Source: an uncultured Gammaproteobacteria bacterium
GTDB lineage: Bacteria; Pseudomonadota; Gammaproteobacteria; HK1
Assembly (NCBI GenBank): GCA_958295465.1
Contig: OY282353.1
Coordinates: forward strand, 1,178,001-1,242,000
Direction of reading: 5' to 3'
DNA: 64,000 nucleotides
In this document: one piece after another, positions 55,416 to 64,000 of the stretch
Position numbering within the stretch: position 1 is the first letter of the stretch
Layout of the letters: each line of letters begins with the position of its first letter
Program-made: the position numbers and the translations under genes
The notes under the pieces: generated by a model
Seen by the model: the letters and a program-made list of their open reading frames with translations, nothing else
Told to the model about the DNA's origin: nothing
Databases searched by the model: none

Positions 55416-56666
55416 GTGGCCGACGGCAGACTCCATGTCGGGTTCGTGCTGCCCGGCCTGGGCGGGGGCGGGGCGGAACGCGTCACTCTGAACCTGGCGC
55501 AGTGGCTCGTCGAGCGAGGGCACCGGGCGGACCTGGTGATCCCCTGCTTCGCGGGCGACTACCGGGTCGCGATTCCCCGTGGCGTGCGATTGTATCGGGG
55601 GCGGCTTCCGCACACGGACAGGACGTTCCTGCGGGAAGTCCAACGGTCGGGCGCAGCAGTGACGGCGCTGGGCGTGAACCCGTTCGCGGTCGCATGGATC
55701 GGGCTGGTTCTTGGCCGCAAGCACCCCGGCGTACGGGTGCGGCGCAAGCGCTCTCTTCATGCTTCCGTCCACATTCTGAACCGTTACCTCCACCATGCGT
55801 GTCCTCAGGTGCTGGTCTCGGCGCTGCCGAGCGCCGCCGCCGCCGCGGTCTGCGCCGCGGAGCTGACGGACCGGGCCGTGCCGGTGGTGGTCACGGTGCA
55901 CACCAACGTCGCGGCGGGCTATGCGCCGGAGTGGCTGGCCGCGGCCCGGACGCTCTATCCGCTGGCCGCCGCGGTGGTGGCGGTCTCCAGGGGCGTGGGC
56001 GAGGCCGTGCGGCGATCATTGGCGGTGGACGCCGGGCGCGTTCGCACCGTCTACAACCCCATTCCCGCCGACAGCATACGGCGGTTGGCGCAAGCCGCAG
56101 TCGCGCACCCCTGGTTCGCGGACGGTGAGCCGCCGGTGGTCCTGAGCGTCGGGCGCGAGGCGCCAATGAAGGACTACCCCACCCTGGTGGAGGCGTTCGG
56201 GCTGGCGCGCCGCGAGGTGGACGCGCGGCTGGTCATCCTCGGCCGGCTCTCGGCGTCCTTTCGGGCAAGGCTCAAGTCCCTGGCGCGGAGCCATGGCGTG
56301 GAGGGAGATCTCGGCTTCTTGGACTTCGACGAGAACCCGTACCGCTACATGCGGCGGGCGGGGCTGCTCGCGCTCTCGTCACGCTGGGAGGGTCTGCCGA
56401 CGGTGATCCTCGAGGCGCTGGCCTGCGGCACGCCGGTGGTCAGCACCGACGCGCCCTACGGCCCGCGCGAGATCCTCGGGCGTTGGGGCGACCTGCCGCC
56501 GGTGGGCGACGCGCCCGCGCTGGCGCGGGCGCTGGTCGCGACCTTGCGCGGCGCGAGGCCAACGGAGGAGGCACTTCGGGCACGCGCCGCCGACTTCTCC
56601 CTCGAGAAGGCCGCCGACGCCTATGTCGCGCTGTTCGAGGAGCTGGCGAGAGCGCGCGCGGGGTGA
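55416..56666 (+). CDS. GT4-type glycosyltransferase, copy 1
   Basis: The 416-residue GT-B enzyme transfers a sugar from a nucleotide donor during glycan assembly. The acceptor-side domain starts HVGFVLPGLGGGGAERVTLNLAQWL. The donor domain has PPVVLSVGREAPMKDYPTLVEAF, then RWEGLPTVILEALACGTPVVSTDAPYGPREIL with the GT4 E-x7-E pair. The start is a GTG only 4 bp after the ligase stop. It is the most divergent of three tandem copies in its N-terminal half. Confidence 0.9.
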   Translation: MADGRLHVGFVLPGLGGGGAERVTLNLAQWLVERGHRADLVIPCFAGDYRVAIPRGVRLYRGRLPHTDRTFLREVQRSGAAVTALGVNPFAVAWIGLVLGRKHPGVRVRRKRSLHASVHILNRYLHHACPQVLVSALPSAAAAAVCAAELTDRAVPVVVTVHTNVAAGYAPEWLAAARTLYPLAAAVVAVSRGVGEAVRRSLAVDAGRVRTVYNPIPADSIRRLAQAAVAHPWFADGEPPVVLSVGREAPMKDYPTLVEAFGLARREVDARLVILGRLSASFRARLKSLARSHGVEGDLGFLDFDENPYRYMRRAGLLALSSRWEGLPTVILEALACGTPVVSTDAPYGPREILGRWGDLPPVGDAPALARALVATLRGARPTEEALRARAADFSLEKAADAYVALFEELARARAG

Positions 56667-57922
56667 GCTCGGACAAGCTCCATGTCGGCTTCCTGCTGAC
56701 CGGACTGGACGGCGGCGGGGCGGAGCGCGCCATGCTCAACCTGGCGGCGGCGCTCATCGCGCGCGGGCACCGGGCGGACCTGGTGATCCCCCGGTTGGCG
56801 GGAGATTACCGGGCCGCGATCCCGGGCGGAATGCGGGCTTGGCGGGCGCGGATTCCCGGCACCGACAGGAGGTTCCTGCGAGCGATCCGGCGAGCGGGGG
56901 TCGACGTGGAGGCGATGACCGTCAACCCCGTCGGGGCTGCGCGCACCTGGCTGGTTCTCGCGCGCCGGTATCCCGGGATACCGGTGCTGCGCGGCAGCGG
57001 CCTTCGCTCCATCTATCCCTGCGCCCATTTTCTGGCGCAGTACGTTCGCGAAGTACGCCCCCATGTGCTGGTGTCGGCGCTGCCGGGCCCCAACACCATC
57101 GCGGTCTGCGCCGCGGAGCTGACCGACCGGGCCGTTCCGGTGGTGGTCACGGTGCGCAGCAACGTCGCGGCGGGCTATGCGCCGGAGTGGCTGGCCGCGG
57201 CCCGGACGCTCTATCCACTGGCCGACGCGGTGGTGGCGGTCTCCAGGGGTGTGGCCGAATCCGTGCGGCGATCGCTCCGGGTGGACGCCGAGTGCGTTCG
57301 CACCATCTACAACGGCGTGCCTGCCGACAGCATACGAAGGTTGGCGCAGGAGGAAGTCACGCACCCCTGGTTCGCGCACGGCGAGCCGCCGGTGGTCCTG
57401 AGCGTCGGGCGCGAGGCGCCAGTGAAGGACCATCCCACCCTGGTGGAGGCGTTCGGGCTGGCGCGCCGCGAGGCGGATGCGCGGCTGGTCATCCTGGGCC
57501 GGCTCTCGGCCCCCTACCGGGCAAGGCTCGAGTCCCTGGCGCGGGGCCATGGCGTGGCGGGAGACCTCGGCTTCTTGGATTTCGACGAGAACCCGTACCG
57601 CTACATGCAGCGGGCGGGGCTGCTCGCGCTCTCCTCGCGCTGGGAGGGTCTGCCGGGCGTGATCCTCGAGGCGCTGGCCTGCGGCACGCCGGTGGTCAGC
57701 ACCGACGCGCCCTACGGCCCGCGCGAGATCCTCGGGCGTTGGGGCGACCTGCCGCCGGTGGGCGACGCGCCGGCGCTGGCGCGGGCGCTGGTCGCGACGC
57801 TGCGGGGCGCACGGCCGACGGAGGAGGCACTTCGGGCGCGCGCCGCCGATTTCTCCCCCGAGAAGGCCGCCGACGCCTACCTCGCACTGTTCGAGAAGCT
57901 GGTGAAGGGGCGCTCGCGGTGA
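56663..57922 (+). CDS. GT4-type glycosyltransferase, copy 2
   Basis: The 419-residue paralogue has a GTG start inside the stop of copy 1 (GTGA overlap) and begins SSDKLHVGFLLTGLDGGGAERAMLNLAAAL. The donor-site motif reads EGLPGVILEALACGTPVVST. The C-terminal 200 residues are almost the same as in copies 1 and 3, while residues about 60-150, which should contact the acceptor, differ clearly. That suggests each copy uses a different acceptor. Confidence 0.9.
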   Translation: MSSDKLHVGFLLTGLDGGGAERAMLNLAAALIARGHRADLVIPRLAGDYRAAIPGGMRAWRARIPGTDRRFLRAIRRAGVDVEAMTVNPVGAARTWLVLARRYPGIPVLRGSGLRSIYPCAHFLAQYVREVRPHVLVSALPGPNTIAVCAAELTDRAVPVVVTVRSNVAAGYAPEWLAAARTLYPLADAVVAVSRGVAESVRRSLRVDAECVRTIYNGVPADSIRRLAQEEVTHPWFAHGEPPVVLSVGREAPVKDHPTLVEAFGLARREADARLVILGRLSAPYRARLESLARGHGVAGDLGFLDFDENPYRYMQRAGLLALSSRWEGLPGVILEALACGTPVVSTDAPYGPREILGRWGDLPPVGDAPALARALVATLRGARPTEEALRARAADFSPEKAADAYLALFEKLVKGRSR

Positions 57923-59157
57923 GTTCGGACAAGCTCCATATCGGCTTCCTGCTGACCGGACTGGACGGCGGCGGGGCGGAGCGCACCATGCTCAACCTGG
58001 CGGCGGCGCTCATCGCGCGCGGGCACCGGGCGGACCTGGTGATCCCCCGGTTCGCGGGAGACTACCAAGCCGCGATCTCTGGCGGGATGCGTGTCTGGCG
58101 GGCGCGGATTCCCGGCACCGACCGGAAGCTCCTGCGGGCGGTAGAGCGGTCGGGAGTCCAGATGGAAGCGATGACCGTCAACCCCTTCGGGGTCGCGCGG
58201 AGCTGGCTGGCGCTTGGCCGGAAGGGTCTCGATCTGCCGGTTCGAAGGCGTCTCCGTGTCTATGCGTATGCCACCATGATTGCGCGGTACGTTCGCGAGG
58301 TGCGTACTCAGGTGCTGGTGTCGGCGCTGCCGGGCGCCGACGCCGCCGCGGTTTGCGCCGCGGAATTGACGGGCCGGGCCATCCCGGTGGTGGTCACGGT
58401 GCACAACGTCCCCGAGGACTACTATGCGCCGGAATGGCTGGCCGCGTCCCGGACGCTCTATCCGCTGGCCGACGCGGTGGTGGCGGTGTCCAGGGGCGTG
58501 GCCGAGTCCGTGCAGCAATCGTTGGCGGTGGACGCCAAGCGTGTCCGCACCATACACAACCCCATTCCCGCTGACAGCATACGGCGGCTGGCGCAAGACG
58601 CAGTCACGCACCCCTGGTTCGCGGACGGCGAGCCGCCTGTGGTCCTGAGCGTCGGGCGCGAAGCGCCCTCGAAGGACTACCCCACCCTGGTGGAGGCGTT
58701 CGGGCTGGCGAGGCGCGAGGTGGACTCACGGCTGGTCATCCTCGGCCGGCTCTCGGCGCCCTACCGGGCAAGGCTCAAGTCCCTGGCGCGGGGCTTTGGC
58801 GTGGAGGGAGACCTCGGCTTCGTGGATTTCGACGAGAACCCCTGCCGCTACATGAAACGCGCGGGGCTGCTCGCGCTCTCCTCACGCTCGGAGGGTCTGC
58901 CGACGGTGATCCTCGAGGCACTGGCCTGCGGCACGCCGGTGGTCAGCACCGACGCGCCCTGCGGTCCGCGCGAGATCCTCGGGGGTTGGGGCGAACTGCC
59001 GCCGGTGGGCGACGCGCCGGCGCTGGCGCGGGCGCTGGTCGCGACCTTGCGCGGCGAGAGGCCGACGGAGGAGGCGCTTCGCGCGCGGGCCGCCGACTTC
59101 TCACCCGAGAAGGCCGCCGACGCCTATGTCGCGCTGTTCGAAGAGCTGGCGCGATGA
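57919..59157 (+). CDS. GT4-type glycosyltransferase, copy 3
   Basis: The 412-residue paralogue has a GTG start overlapping the stop of copy 2. The N terminus (SSDKLHIGFLLTGLDGGGAERTMLNLAAAL) is close to copy 2. The middle region (RSWLALGRKGLDLPVRRRLRVY) is its own, and the donor domain is again nearly identical (EGLPTVILEALACGTPVVST). The three overlapping genes form one translational unit with the LRR ligase. Confidence 0.9.
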   Translation: MSSDKLHIGFLLTGLDGGGAERTMLNLAAALIARGHRADLVIPRFAGDYQAAISGGMRVWRARIPGTDRKLLRAVERSGVQMEAMTVNPFGVARSWLALGRKGLDLPVRRRLRVYAYATMIARYVREVRTQVLVSALPGADAAAVCAAELTGRAIPVVVTVHNVPEDYYAPEWLAASRTLYPLADAVVAVSRGVAESVQQSLAVDAKRVRTIHNPIPADSIRRLAQDAVTHPWFADGEPPVVLSVGREAPSKDYPTLVEAFGLARREVDSRLVILGRLSAPYRARLKSLARGFGVEGDLGFVDFDENPCRYMKRAGLLALSSRSEGLPTVILEALACGTPVVSTDAPCGPREILGGWGELPPVGDAPALARALVATLRGERPTEEALRARAADFSPEKAADAYVALFEELAR

Positions 59158-59241
59158 CATCGCGTTGCAGTTGCGGCGAGCTGAAGCTCGGCGAGCCGAA
59201 GCTCGACGCAACTCCAGCACGGCGTTAGCGCTGTCGAAGCC

Positions 59242-60573
59242 ATGACCCCGGAAGAGCCGGACGGGCCCCTCGGTCCGCGCACGACCGGCGGACAGGATGC
59301 CGCCCTCGTGTTCGCGACCGGGGTCGGCAGGGTCGTCTTCGGCCTCGCGATCCAGAGCCTCCTGGCCTACACGCTGTTGCCGGAAGGACGCGGCAGCTTC
59401 GCCCTGTGCGTCGTGTTCGCAGGCGTTCTCGGCGTGCTCTTCACGCCGGGGGCGCGAGAAGGCGCGCAGTATTTCGTCGTGACCAGACAGGCGACCGTCT
59501 CGGAAGGCGTCGGCGGCGCCCTGGCGATCTGCCTCGGCGGCGGGGCCTTGGCGGTCACGTTGGCGATCCCGTTCGTCCACAGCGATATCGCCTTCTTCCA
59601 CAAGGCGGAGACGCGCTCGTTCTACCTGGCGCTTGTCCTGGTACCGGTCATGGCGTTCTCGGGCGCCATGGAGTACCAACTCGCCGGGCTCCGGCGCTTC
59701 GGACATCTCGCGGGGTTCACCCTGGTGCATCTCACCGTGAACATCCTCGTTCTGCTGGTCCTCGTCCGGGCCGGGCGGATCGGGGTGGACGGCGCCGTCG
59801 CGGCGGTCGTCGGCGCGCATGGTTGCACGGTGGTCCTGTGTGCGTGGTACCTGCGACGCCGTCACGGGCTGGTTCCGACCCATCCGTTCCGCGCCGTCTC
59901 CGCGCGAATCGCCGGCTACGGCCTGCGCTTCCATCCCGCGGGCATCGGCGGCGCACTGGAAATGAGCGCCGGCGTTCTCATTCTCGGGCTGTTCGCTAGC
60001 CCGGCGGAAATCGGCCTGTTCGCCACCGCAAGCGCGCTCGTGTTCCGGCTGCGAATGATCTCCGACGCGGTCGGCAACGCGCTGCTGCCCCGTATCGCGG
60101 GCAGCGGCCGCCCGGAATTGACGACCCTCTGCCTGCGTGTCGTGTCGTGCGGCACCGTGGCCGCGATCCTCGCCGTGCTCGCGATCAGTACCCCGCTGGT
60201 TCGGATCCTCTTCTCCGATGCCTTCCTGCCGGCGGTCCCGCTACTGTGGATCATCGCCCCGGGAGTGCTCGCCCATGCCTGCGCCGGCATACTCGGAACC
60301 TATTTCAAGGGCATCGACCGCCCGGGCATCTGTTCCTGGGCGGTCTCCCTGGGACTGGCGGCGAATCTGATTACGATTCCCGTGCTCTACCCGATGGTCG
60401 GCGTCTCGGCCGCGGCCTGGGGGCTGACCCTGGGAATGATTTGCCGACTCGTCCTTCTCGCGGTGGCGTTCGCAAGAGCGACTCGAATGCGCTGGCTCTC
60501 GATCTGGCTGCCACGGCCCGGCGACGCGGTCTCCTTCTGGCGGGCGTCCCGCGCCGTGCTCGGCCGCGGGTAA
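59242..60573 (+). CDS. Polysaccharide flippase-like membrane protein (Wzx/MOP superfamily)
   Basis: The 443-residue protein has about twelve hydrophobic helices, for example FATGVGRVVFGLAIQSLLAYTLLP, GALAICLGGGALAVTLAIPF, and SWAVSLGLAANLITIPVLYPMVGVSAAAWGLTLG. The YGLRFHPAGIGGALEMSAGVLILGLFASPAEIGLFATA segment is typical of Wzx-type lipid-linked oligosaccharide flippases. Its position after three glycosyltransferases and a ligase/polymerase fits export of the glycan unit across the inner membrane. The start is an ATG 84 bp after the last glycosyltransferase. Confidence 0.85.
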   Translation: MTPEEPDGPLGPRTTGGQDAALVFATGVGRVVFGLAIQSLLAYTLLPEGRGSFALCVVFAGVLGVLFTPGAREGAQYFVVTRQATVSEGVGGALAICLGGGALAVTLAIPFVHSDIAFFHKAETRSFYLALVLVPVMAFSGAMEYQLAGLRRFGHLAGFTLVHLTVNILVLLVLVRAGRIGVDGAVAAVVGAHGCTVVLCAWYLRRRHGLVPTHPFRAVSARIAGYGLRFHPAGIGGALEMSAGVLILGLFASPAEIGLFATASALVFRLRMISDAVGNALLPRIAGSGRPELTTLCLRVVSCGTVAAILAVLAISTPLVRILFSDAFLPAVPLLWIIAPGVLAHACAGILGTYFKGIDRPGICSWAVSLGLAANLITIPVLYPMVGVSAAAWGLTLGMICRLVLLAVAFARATRMRWLSIWLPRPGDAVSFWRASRAVLGRG

Positions 60574-60585
60574 CAGCGGGTGTAC

Positions 60586-62307
60586 TCAGCCGCCGGGCGT
60601 CCTCTCCGGGGCCGACCGGGCAGCGGCCTCGCCCCTGACCGCGCCAACGGGGAACTCGGCCATCCAGATATTGCCATCGTCGGGGGTGAACTGCCCGGTT
60701 CGGATGCGGACGATGGGATAGTCGGGGAGCGGGCGCTTCGCAATGCACCTGCCGCCAAAGGCCAGAGCGGCGCCTCCGGTGTAGTGGAAGTCCAGATTGT
60801 CGAAGCCGTACTGCCGGCGATCGGCCGGCAGGTCTTCCACGTCTTCCGGGACGACGTGCAGGAAGAACTGCGCCTGCACATCCGCCGCGCCGCACGGCGA
60901 CTTGAGGTAGGTCACCGTGTTCTCGCCGGTATAGATGTCGAAGACGGAGCGGGCCGCCGGCTCGCCGGACGCGATGGACTCGTAGTCCGTCCGCCAGGAA
61001 GGAGGTGGCGGGGGCGAGGCCGGGCGCTTTCGCATCGTGCAGATCTCCTGGTTCCGCTTCAGGTACTCGAGCAGGGCTTCCGCCGCCCATCGATGGCCGG
61101 CCACGTTCCAGTGGCCGTCGTGCGCCCACGTCCCATCCCTCCAGGGCTCGGCGCCCTGCCGGAGGACGTAGTCGTTGTAGTCGACGACGGGAATGCCCCG
61201 CGGCTCGGCCAGAGCGGTCAGGCGGTCGAATCCGAGGTCGCCCCGGGTGCCCATGCCTTGTGAGGACAGGATGACCAACGCGGCGCCGTCGCGGTCCGCG
61301 CGTTCCCTGAACTGGTCCAGCGCGAAGGCCGTGAAGTCCAGGGCGTCCTCGTAGACGGGCGGCATATCCTGTGTGTACAGGAACGGAGCATTGATGCCTT
61401 CCCGCGTCGTTGGCCGCCACCCGTCGAGCAGCGCGGCGTAGCGGGGGGAGCGCCGGCTCAGCCGCGCCACCTGGGCGATCAGCTCGGGGTCGGTGTCGTC
61501 CGAGGAAGAAGCGTGCCTCTTGGCATCCAGCCAGCTCGCGAGGGGGGATATGCCGGTCAGGTGGTCCGTGGCGCGCGTATGCCAAGGTGGAGGAGGCATC
61601 GCGGCCATCCGCACTTCCGCACCGGGCCAGGGCGGTCGCAGCGTGATGGTTCCATCCGCGCCTCGTGTCGCGGAGACCTGCTTGAGCCGGTCCGGATCCA
61701 CTCCCTGGTTCAATCCTTCCAGGATTGGCGCATTGTTCATGAAATCGTTGGAAACGAAGACGAGGACCAACAAAGCCGGCCGCAGATACCGCGCGAATTC
61801 GTCGTAGTACGCCAGTTGGTTGACCTGGCCGGTGCCGAAGATCCCGAACGCCGAGGTGGTGACGTCCAGATGGCGTAGCTCCCGGGCGGCGAGCTCCTCC
61901 AGCCGAACGTGAAATTTGTCGGCGATGGGAACCTGGAGCGCCTCCACGTAGGAATCGCCGATCATGGCGACGTGGCAGCTTGCCGCGGCCCGCTCGAGGC
62001 CGATGGGTTCGCGGTCCACGAATCCCAGGCTGTTGGTTCGTGACTCAGTCCAGAAATCAAGGCCGTTCGTATGGCGCACCTCCGCGTTGGGTGTGTATAC
62101 CCTCCCGGCAGTTGGAGACCAGGCGTTGGGATGGACGCTCTCCACGAAGGGCGTCCGCCACCGGAAGTACGCTTCACCGACGACTCCAATCAGCGCCAGG
62201 CCCGCCACGAGAAACAGCGCGTTCCAGCCGACCAGGCGCAGCGCGCGGCGGATGCGCCCGGGAACGGATGGATGCGGCTTCACGCCGTGCGTTCTCGTGG
62301 TAGGCAC
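60586..62307 (-). CDS. Membrane-anchored SGNH-type hydrolase/acyltransferase-like protein, copy 1
   Basis: The roughly 573-residue product has an N-terminal membrane anchor (LRLVGWNALFLVAGLALIGVVG). An SGNH-like domain follows: block I is MIGDSYVEALQ, the conserved Asn region is LVFVSNDFMNN, and the catalytic Asp/His block is AHDGHWNVAGHRWAAEALL. Such proteins may add or remove acyl groups on polysaccharides (compare AlgX/AlgJ). A further C-terminal domain of about 130 residues (IASGEPAARSVFDIYTGENTVTYL... to ...ITGQFTPDDGN-like) is unknown. A GTG at 62307 with AGGAGA upstream is my preferred start. The gene is convergent with the flippase, 12 bp apart. Confidence 0.75.
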   Translation of the reverse strand: MPTTRTHGVKPHPSVPGRIRRALRLVGWNALFLVAGLALIGVVGEAYFRWRTPFVESVHPNAWSPTAGRVYTPNAEVRHTNGLDFWTESRTNSLGFVDREPIGLERAAASCHVAMIGDSYVEALQVPIADKFHVRLEELAARELRHLDVTTSAFGIFGTGQVNQLAYYDEFARYLRPALLVLVFVSNDFMNNAPILEGLNQGVDPDRLKQVSATRGADGTITLRPPWPGAEVRMAAMPPPPWHTRATDHLTGISPLASWLDAKRHASSSDDTDPELIAQVARLSRRSPRYAALLDGWRPTTREGINAPFLYTQDMPPVYEDALDFTAFALDQFRERADRDGAALVILSSQGMGTRGDLGFDRLTALAEPRGIPVVDYNDYVLRQGAEPWRDGTWAHDGHWNVAGHRWAAEALLEYLKRNQEICTMRKRPASPPPPPSWRTDYESIASGEPAARSVFDIYTGENTVTYLKSPCGAADVQAQFFLHVVPEDVEDLPADRRQYGFDNLDFHYTGGAALAFGGRCIAKRPLPDYPIVRIRTGQFTPDDGNIWMAEFPVGAVRGEAAARSAPERTPGG

Positions 62308-62375
62308 TGGTACTGTTCTCCTGTGGTCGTGGGTTGGCCGTATGCATCCTTCATGTGCGCAGGCGCCGGCCGCGA

Positions 62376-64000
62376 TCAGCGGCCTTGTCCGCCCTCCTCC
62401 GCGCCAACGGGGAACTCGGCCTTCCAGAGCTGGCCATCGTCGGGTGTGAACTGCCCGGTTCTGATGCGGACGATGGGATAGTCGGGGAGCGGACGCTTCG
62501 CAATGCACCTGCCGCCAAAGACGGAGGCCCGTATCGAACCGTGGTTGTTGTAGTGGAAATCCAGATTATCGAAGCCATACTGCTGGCGGTTGGCCGGCAG
62601 GTGCTCCACGTCTTCCGGGACGACATGCAGAAAAAACGGCGCTTGCACATCTACCGCGCTGCACGGCGACTTGAGGTAGGACACCGTATTCTCGCGAAGA
62701 TAGATGTCGAAGTCGGAGCGGGCCACCGGTTCGCCGGACGCGACGGACTCATAGGCCGTCAGCCAGGAAGGAGGTGGCGGGGGTGAGGTCGGGCTCTTGC
62801 GCCTCGTGCATATCTCCTGGTTCTCCTTCAGGTACTCGAGCAGGGCTTCCGCCGCCCATTGATGGCCGGCCATGTTCCAGTGGCCGTCGTGCGCCCACGC
62901 CGCATCCCTCCGGGGCTCGGCGCCCTGGCGGAGGACGTAGTCGTTGTAGTCGATGACGGGAATGCCCCGCGGTTCGGCCAGAGCGGTCAGGCGGTCGAAT
63001 CCGAGGTCGCCTCGGGTGCCCATGTAGTTTGAGGTCAGGATGACCAACGCGGCGCCGTCGCGGTCCGCGCGTTCCCGGAACTGGTCCAGCGCGAAGCCCG
63101 TGAAGTCCAAGCCGTCCTCGTAGACGGGCGGCAAATCCTGCGCGTACAGGAACGGCTCCTGGAGGTCTCCCCACGTCGTTGGCCGCCATCCATCGAACAG
63201 CGCGGCGTAGCGGGGGGAGCGCCGGCTCAGCAGCGCCACCCAGGCGATCAGTTCGGGATCGGTGTCGGCCGGGAACCAAGCGCGCTTCTTGATCTGCAGC
63301 CACCTCGCGAGGGGAGACATGTCGACCAGGCGGTCCGTGACGCGCGTGTACCAGGGTGGAGAAGTCGAAGTCATGGTGGCCAATCGGGACTCCGCAGAAG
63401 GGGGATGGGGCGGTCGCAGCGTGATGGTCCCGTCCGCGCCTCGCGTCGCGGAAACCTCGATGAGTCGGTCCGGGTCCATTCCCCGCTGCAACCCGTCCAG
63501 GATGGGCGCATTGTTCATGAAGTCGTTGTCGACGAAGACGAGCACCAACAGGGCGGGCCGAAGAGTCCGTGCGAATTCGTCGTAGTACGCCAGTTGGTTG
63601 ACTTGGCCGGTGTTCCAGATCCCGAACGCCGAGGTCGTGATGTCCAGATGGCGAAGTTCCTCGGCGGCGAGTTCCTCCAGCCGAACGTGAAATTTGTCGG
63701 CGATGGGAACCTCGCGCGCCTCCACATAGGAATCGCCGATCATGGCGATGTGGCAGCTTGCCGCAGCGCGCTCGAGGCCGATGGGTTCGCGGTCCAGGAA
63801 TCCCAGGCTATTGGTTCGTGATTCCGTCCAGAAATCAAGCCTGTTCGTCCAACGCGCCTCCGCGTTGGGGGTGTATATGCGCCCGATAGTTGGAAACCAG
63901 GCGGAGGGAGCATCGTTCTCCAAGAAGGGCGCCCGCAGCCGGAAGTACATCTCGCCGACGACTCCAATCAGCGCCACGCCCGCCAGGAGCAACAGCGCGT
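62376..64000 (-). CDS. Membrane-anchored SGNH-type hydrolase/acyltransferase-like protein, copy 2, partial
   Basis: This close paralogue of the previous gene runs off the right edge, so its first residues are missing. It has the anchor remnant (LLLAGVALIGVVGEMYF), block I MIGDSYVEARE, LVFVDNDFMNN and AHDGHWNMAGHQWAAEALL, and the same C-terminal domain with FDIYLRENTVSYLKSPC. The copies are about three-quarters identical by eye and lie head to tail, 68 bp apart. They differ mostly in the residues 215-290 region and in the insert RLATMTSTSPPWYTRV. Confidence 0.75.
   Translation of the reverse strand, partial: ALLLLAGVALIGVVGEMYFRLRAPFLENDAPSAWFPTIGRIYTPNAEARWTNRLDFWTESRTNSLGFLDREPIGLERAAASCHIAMIGDSYVEAREVPIADKFHVRLEELAAEELRHLDITTSAFGIWNTGQVNQLAYYDEFARTLRPALLVLVFVDNDFMNNAPILDGLQRGMDPDRLIEVSATRGADGTITLRPPHPPSAESRLATMTSTSPPWYTRVTDRLVDMSPLARWLQIKKRAWFPADTDPELIAWVALLSRRSPRYAALFDGWRPTTWGDLQEPFLYAQDLPPVYEDGLDFTGFALDQFRERADRDGAALVILTSNYMGTRGDLGFDRLTALAEPRGIPVIDYNDYVLRQGAEPRRDAAWAHDGHWNMAGHQWAAEALLEYLKENQEICTRRKSPTSPPPPPSWLTAYESVASGEPVARSDFDIYLRENTVSYLKSPCSAVDVQAPFFLHVVPEDVEHLPANRQQYGFDNLDFHYNNHGSIRASVFGGRCIAKRPLPDYPIVRIRTGQFTPDDGQLWKAEFPVGAEEGGQGR

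Noticed and set aside
51690..55901. Very long open frame on the minus strand opposite the LRR gene
   Set aside because: It is a shadow of a GC-rich repeat gene. The plus-strand frame shows clear LRR and Wzy motifs, while the antisense translation resembles no protein.

Overview
The window is GC-rich chromosomal DNA, probably from a gammaproteobacterium known only from an assembled environmental genome. The evidence is gene order. anmK lies next to erpA. A rubredoxin gene is followed by thiD, thiE and hemL. The ATP synthase operon has the order atpI-B-E-F-H-A-G-D-C. No rRNA, tRNA or CRISPR array was recognised. Most genes are ordinary housekeeping genes, but the DNA between them is full of short tandem duplications, and several operons carry inserted or broken genes.

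Left part (1-14 kb). It starts with a mosaic of gene pieces: an Rpn-type nuclease, part of a type I methylase HsdM, the start of an MttB-like methyltransferase, and the tail of a flavoprotein. A two-subunit Fe-S fumarate/tartrate dehydratase, an FkbM methyltransferase and an agmatinase-family enzyme follow. Two head-to-tail IS1182-type elements sit against the agmatinase stop codon, followed by a short inverted-repeat element and an array of 46/47-bp repeats. Then come anmK, erpA and a third IS with an integrase-type transposase.

Middle part (14-31 kb). This holds a TlpA-like thioredoxin, hemJ, yggX, an ATP-grasp enzyme, an A-type Fe-S carrier, rubredoxin, thiD, thiE, hemL, DAHP synthase, a Trm112-like protein, yidD, class I aldolase, ssb, a YajR-like transporter, an LLM flavin oxidoreductase, a truncated racemase and an M24-family hydrolase. 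A possible small RNA with its own promoter and terminator lies at 23.68-23.79 kb.

ATP synthase region (30.6-41.9 kb). All nine genes are present. A small gene of unknown function sits between atpH and atpA. About 3.3 kb of lower-GC DNA sits between atpG and atpD. That insert carries a second copy of the atpG 3' end, membrane-anchored proteins of unknown function, and a TerB-like membrane protein made of two nearly identical halves.

Right part (42-64 kb). A dipeptide-type ABC importer and a 3-hydroxyisobutyrate dehydrogenase-like gene are followed by ccdA and a Tat-exported thioredoxin. In that thioredoxin the first active-site cysteine codon is an in-frame TGA followed by a hairpin, so it is a strong selenoprotein candidate. 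The last 15 kb is a surface-polysaccharide locus. It holds a 2183-residue O-antigen ligase/polymerase-type protein with about 1750 residues of plant-type leucine-rich repeats in its periplasmic loop, three tandem GT4 glycosyltransferases, a flippase and two paralogous SGNH-type proteins.

Two themes recur. Short tandem duplications lie exactly at gene starts or ends, and large in-frame duplications occur inside genes or as neighbouring paralogues. All function calls come from reading the translated sequence, without database searches.
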